6,748 nt of DNA from an uncultured Planctomycetaceae bacterium. GTDB lineage: Bacteria > Planctomycetota > Planctomycetia > Pirellulales > Pirellulaceae. The position numbers and the translations under genes are program-made. This document shows positions 6,214 through 6,748 of the stretch, one piece after another. The notes below the pieces were generated by a model, which saw nothing but the letters and a program-made list of their open reading frames with translations, was not told the origin of the DNA and did not search any database. The stretch is from contig CALELC010000090.1 in NCBI GenBank assembly GCA_937904535.1, positions 1 through 6,748 of the forward strand, read 5' to 3'. Within the stretch, counting starts at the first letter, position 1. Each line of letters starts with the position of its first letter.

Positions 6214-6748
6214 CTACCCGCCAGCAACACCGTTCCGGCCTTTTTCTGACTCCGCTGCCAATTCTGCGGCGAGCTGCTCGCGGAAGATCTTGCTGTTGTG
6301 GCGGATGTCGACTGGCAACGGGCGAGGATGAATGCGAATCTCCTCGATCCGCTGCGTCAGCGGGTTGCGAACCGCTAGCTCGCGCAACTCCGCCAACAGT
6401 TGTTGCTCAGCAGCTGGCGAGGCCGGTCGCTGCTCCGGATGGGGCTCAACGATCACCACCGGCGTTTGCTCACCTGGCTTACCGCGTCCGACCAGCGCGC
6501 TGCGGTAAACGGCTGGGTGTGCGTTGAAAACAGCTTCGCAGGGAATCGTGAACCAGGTTTTCGGCCCACAGGTCACGCGATGTCCCTTGCGGCCACAGAA
6601 CCAAAATTGGTCGCGAGCGTCGAGGTAGCCCACGTCGCCCATCCGGTGCCAGACAGTGTCGCCGTCGACAACCTTATGCAGCGAGTTTTGATCGGCGCGC
6701 ACGACGTACTGGCGGCTGATCACAGGGCCGCTCACCATCAATTCACCG
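6214..6748 (-). CDS. oleC: OleC-like AMP-dependent ligase / beta-lactone synthetase, C-terminal part
   Basis: Only the last 177 residues are in the window; the frame stays open to the right edge, so the 5' end is missing. The visible part is the end of the large domain and the small C-terminal domain of an adenylate-forming enzyme. It shows GELMVSGPV (visible residues 1-9), HRMGDVGYLD (34-43, with the ribose-binding Asp38), WFCGRKGHRV (49-58, hinge region), FTIPCEAVFNAHPAV (66-80) and PVDIRHNSKI (145-154), where K153 is the expected catalytic lysine. The HRMGD...FCGRK...FTIPCE combination is typical of OleC and the fatty-acyl-CoA-ligase-like group around it. OleC converts beta-hydroxy acids to beta-lactones with ATP in head-to-head olefin synthesis, a route reported in some planctomycetes. 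The TTG/ATG codons near 6741-6736 are internal, because family sequence continues upstream of them. A general fatty acyl-CoA/AMP ligase remains possible; seeing oleA, oleB or oleD next door would settle it. Confidence 0.8.
   Translation of the reverse strand, partial: GELMVSGPVISRQYVVRADQNSLHKVVDGDTVWHRMGDVGYLDARDQFWFCGRKGHRVTCGPKTWFTIPCEAVFNAHPAVYRSALVGRGKPGEQTPVVIVEPHPEQRPASPAAEQQLLAELRELAVRNPLTQRIEEIRIHPRPLPVDIRHNSKIFREQLAAELAAESEKGRNGVAGG

Noticed and set aside
6218..6247. Possible intrinsic terminator after rsmD (CCGGCC followed by five T)
   Set aside because: No convincing stem precedes the T run, and the run lies inside the oleC-like coding region.

Overview
The window looks like ordinary chromosomal DNA of a planctomycete, most likely of the Pirellulales (Rhodopirellula/Blastopirellula type). 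This is inferred from several things together: high GC, genes without clear Shine-Dalgarno sequences, two GTG starts, a CxxC...CxxC zinc-ribbon membrane protein of a kind common in that phylum, a long secreted cyclophilin-like protein, a lipid A pathway kinase, and an OleC-type AMP ligase. No sequence search was possible, so the taxonomy rests on recognition alone.

Layout. Four genes run leftward (minus strand) from about 5217 to the left edge. In transcription order they are a secreted cyclophilin-fold protein (5217-3913), isocitrate dehydrogenase (3835-2741), lpxK (2744-1656, overlapping the isocitrate dehydrogenase stop by 4 bases) and a zinc-ribbon/single-membrane-segment protein (1558 to beyond position 1). 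Gaps between them are 77, -4 and 97 bases, so one co-transcribed unit is plausible, with icd-lpxK almost certainly coupled. A 177-base divergent intergenic region (5218-5394) separates this unit from a rightward rsmD-family methyltransferase gene (5395-6210). That gene converges, with only 3 bases between stop codons, on the 3' end of a leftward OleC-like ligase gene cut by the right edge (6748-6214).

Function. The genes do not form one pathway. They cover the TCA cycle (isocitrate dehydrogenase), lipid A synthesis (LpxK), envelope protein folding or a derivative of it (cyclophilin-like), 16S rRNA modification (RsmD family) and probably long-chain olefin or beta-lactone lipid synthesis (OleC-like). 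I saw no mobile element, CRISPR array, RNA gene or phage feature, and no intergenic stretch over 177 bases.

The points worth a second look are residue-level departures in otherwise recognisable enzymes. The cyclophilin domain has lost its catalytic Arg and most other active-site residues. The RsmD-family enzyme has Cys-Pro-Pro-Tyr where Asp-Pro-Pro-Phe/Tyr is expected. The short isocitrate dehydrogenase carries the Lys-Tyr pair typical of NADP-specific enzymes. I did not find evidence for a new multi-gene system.
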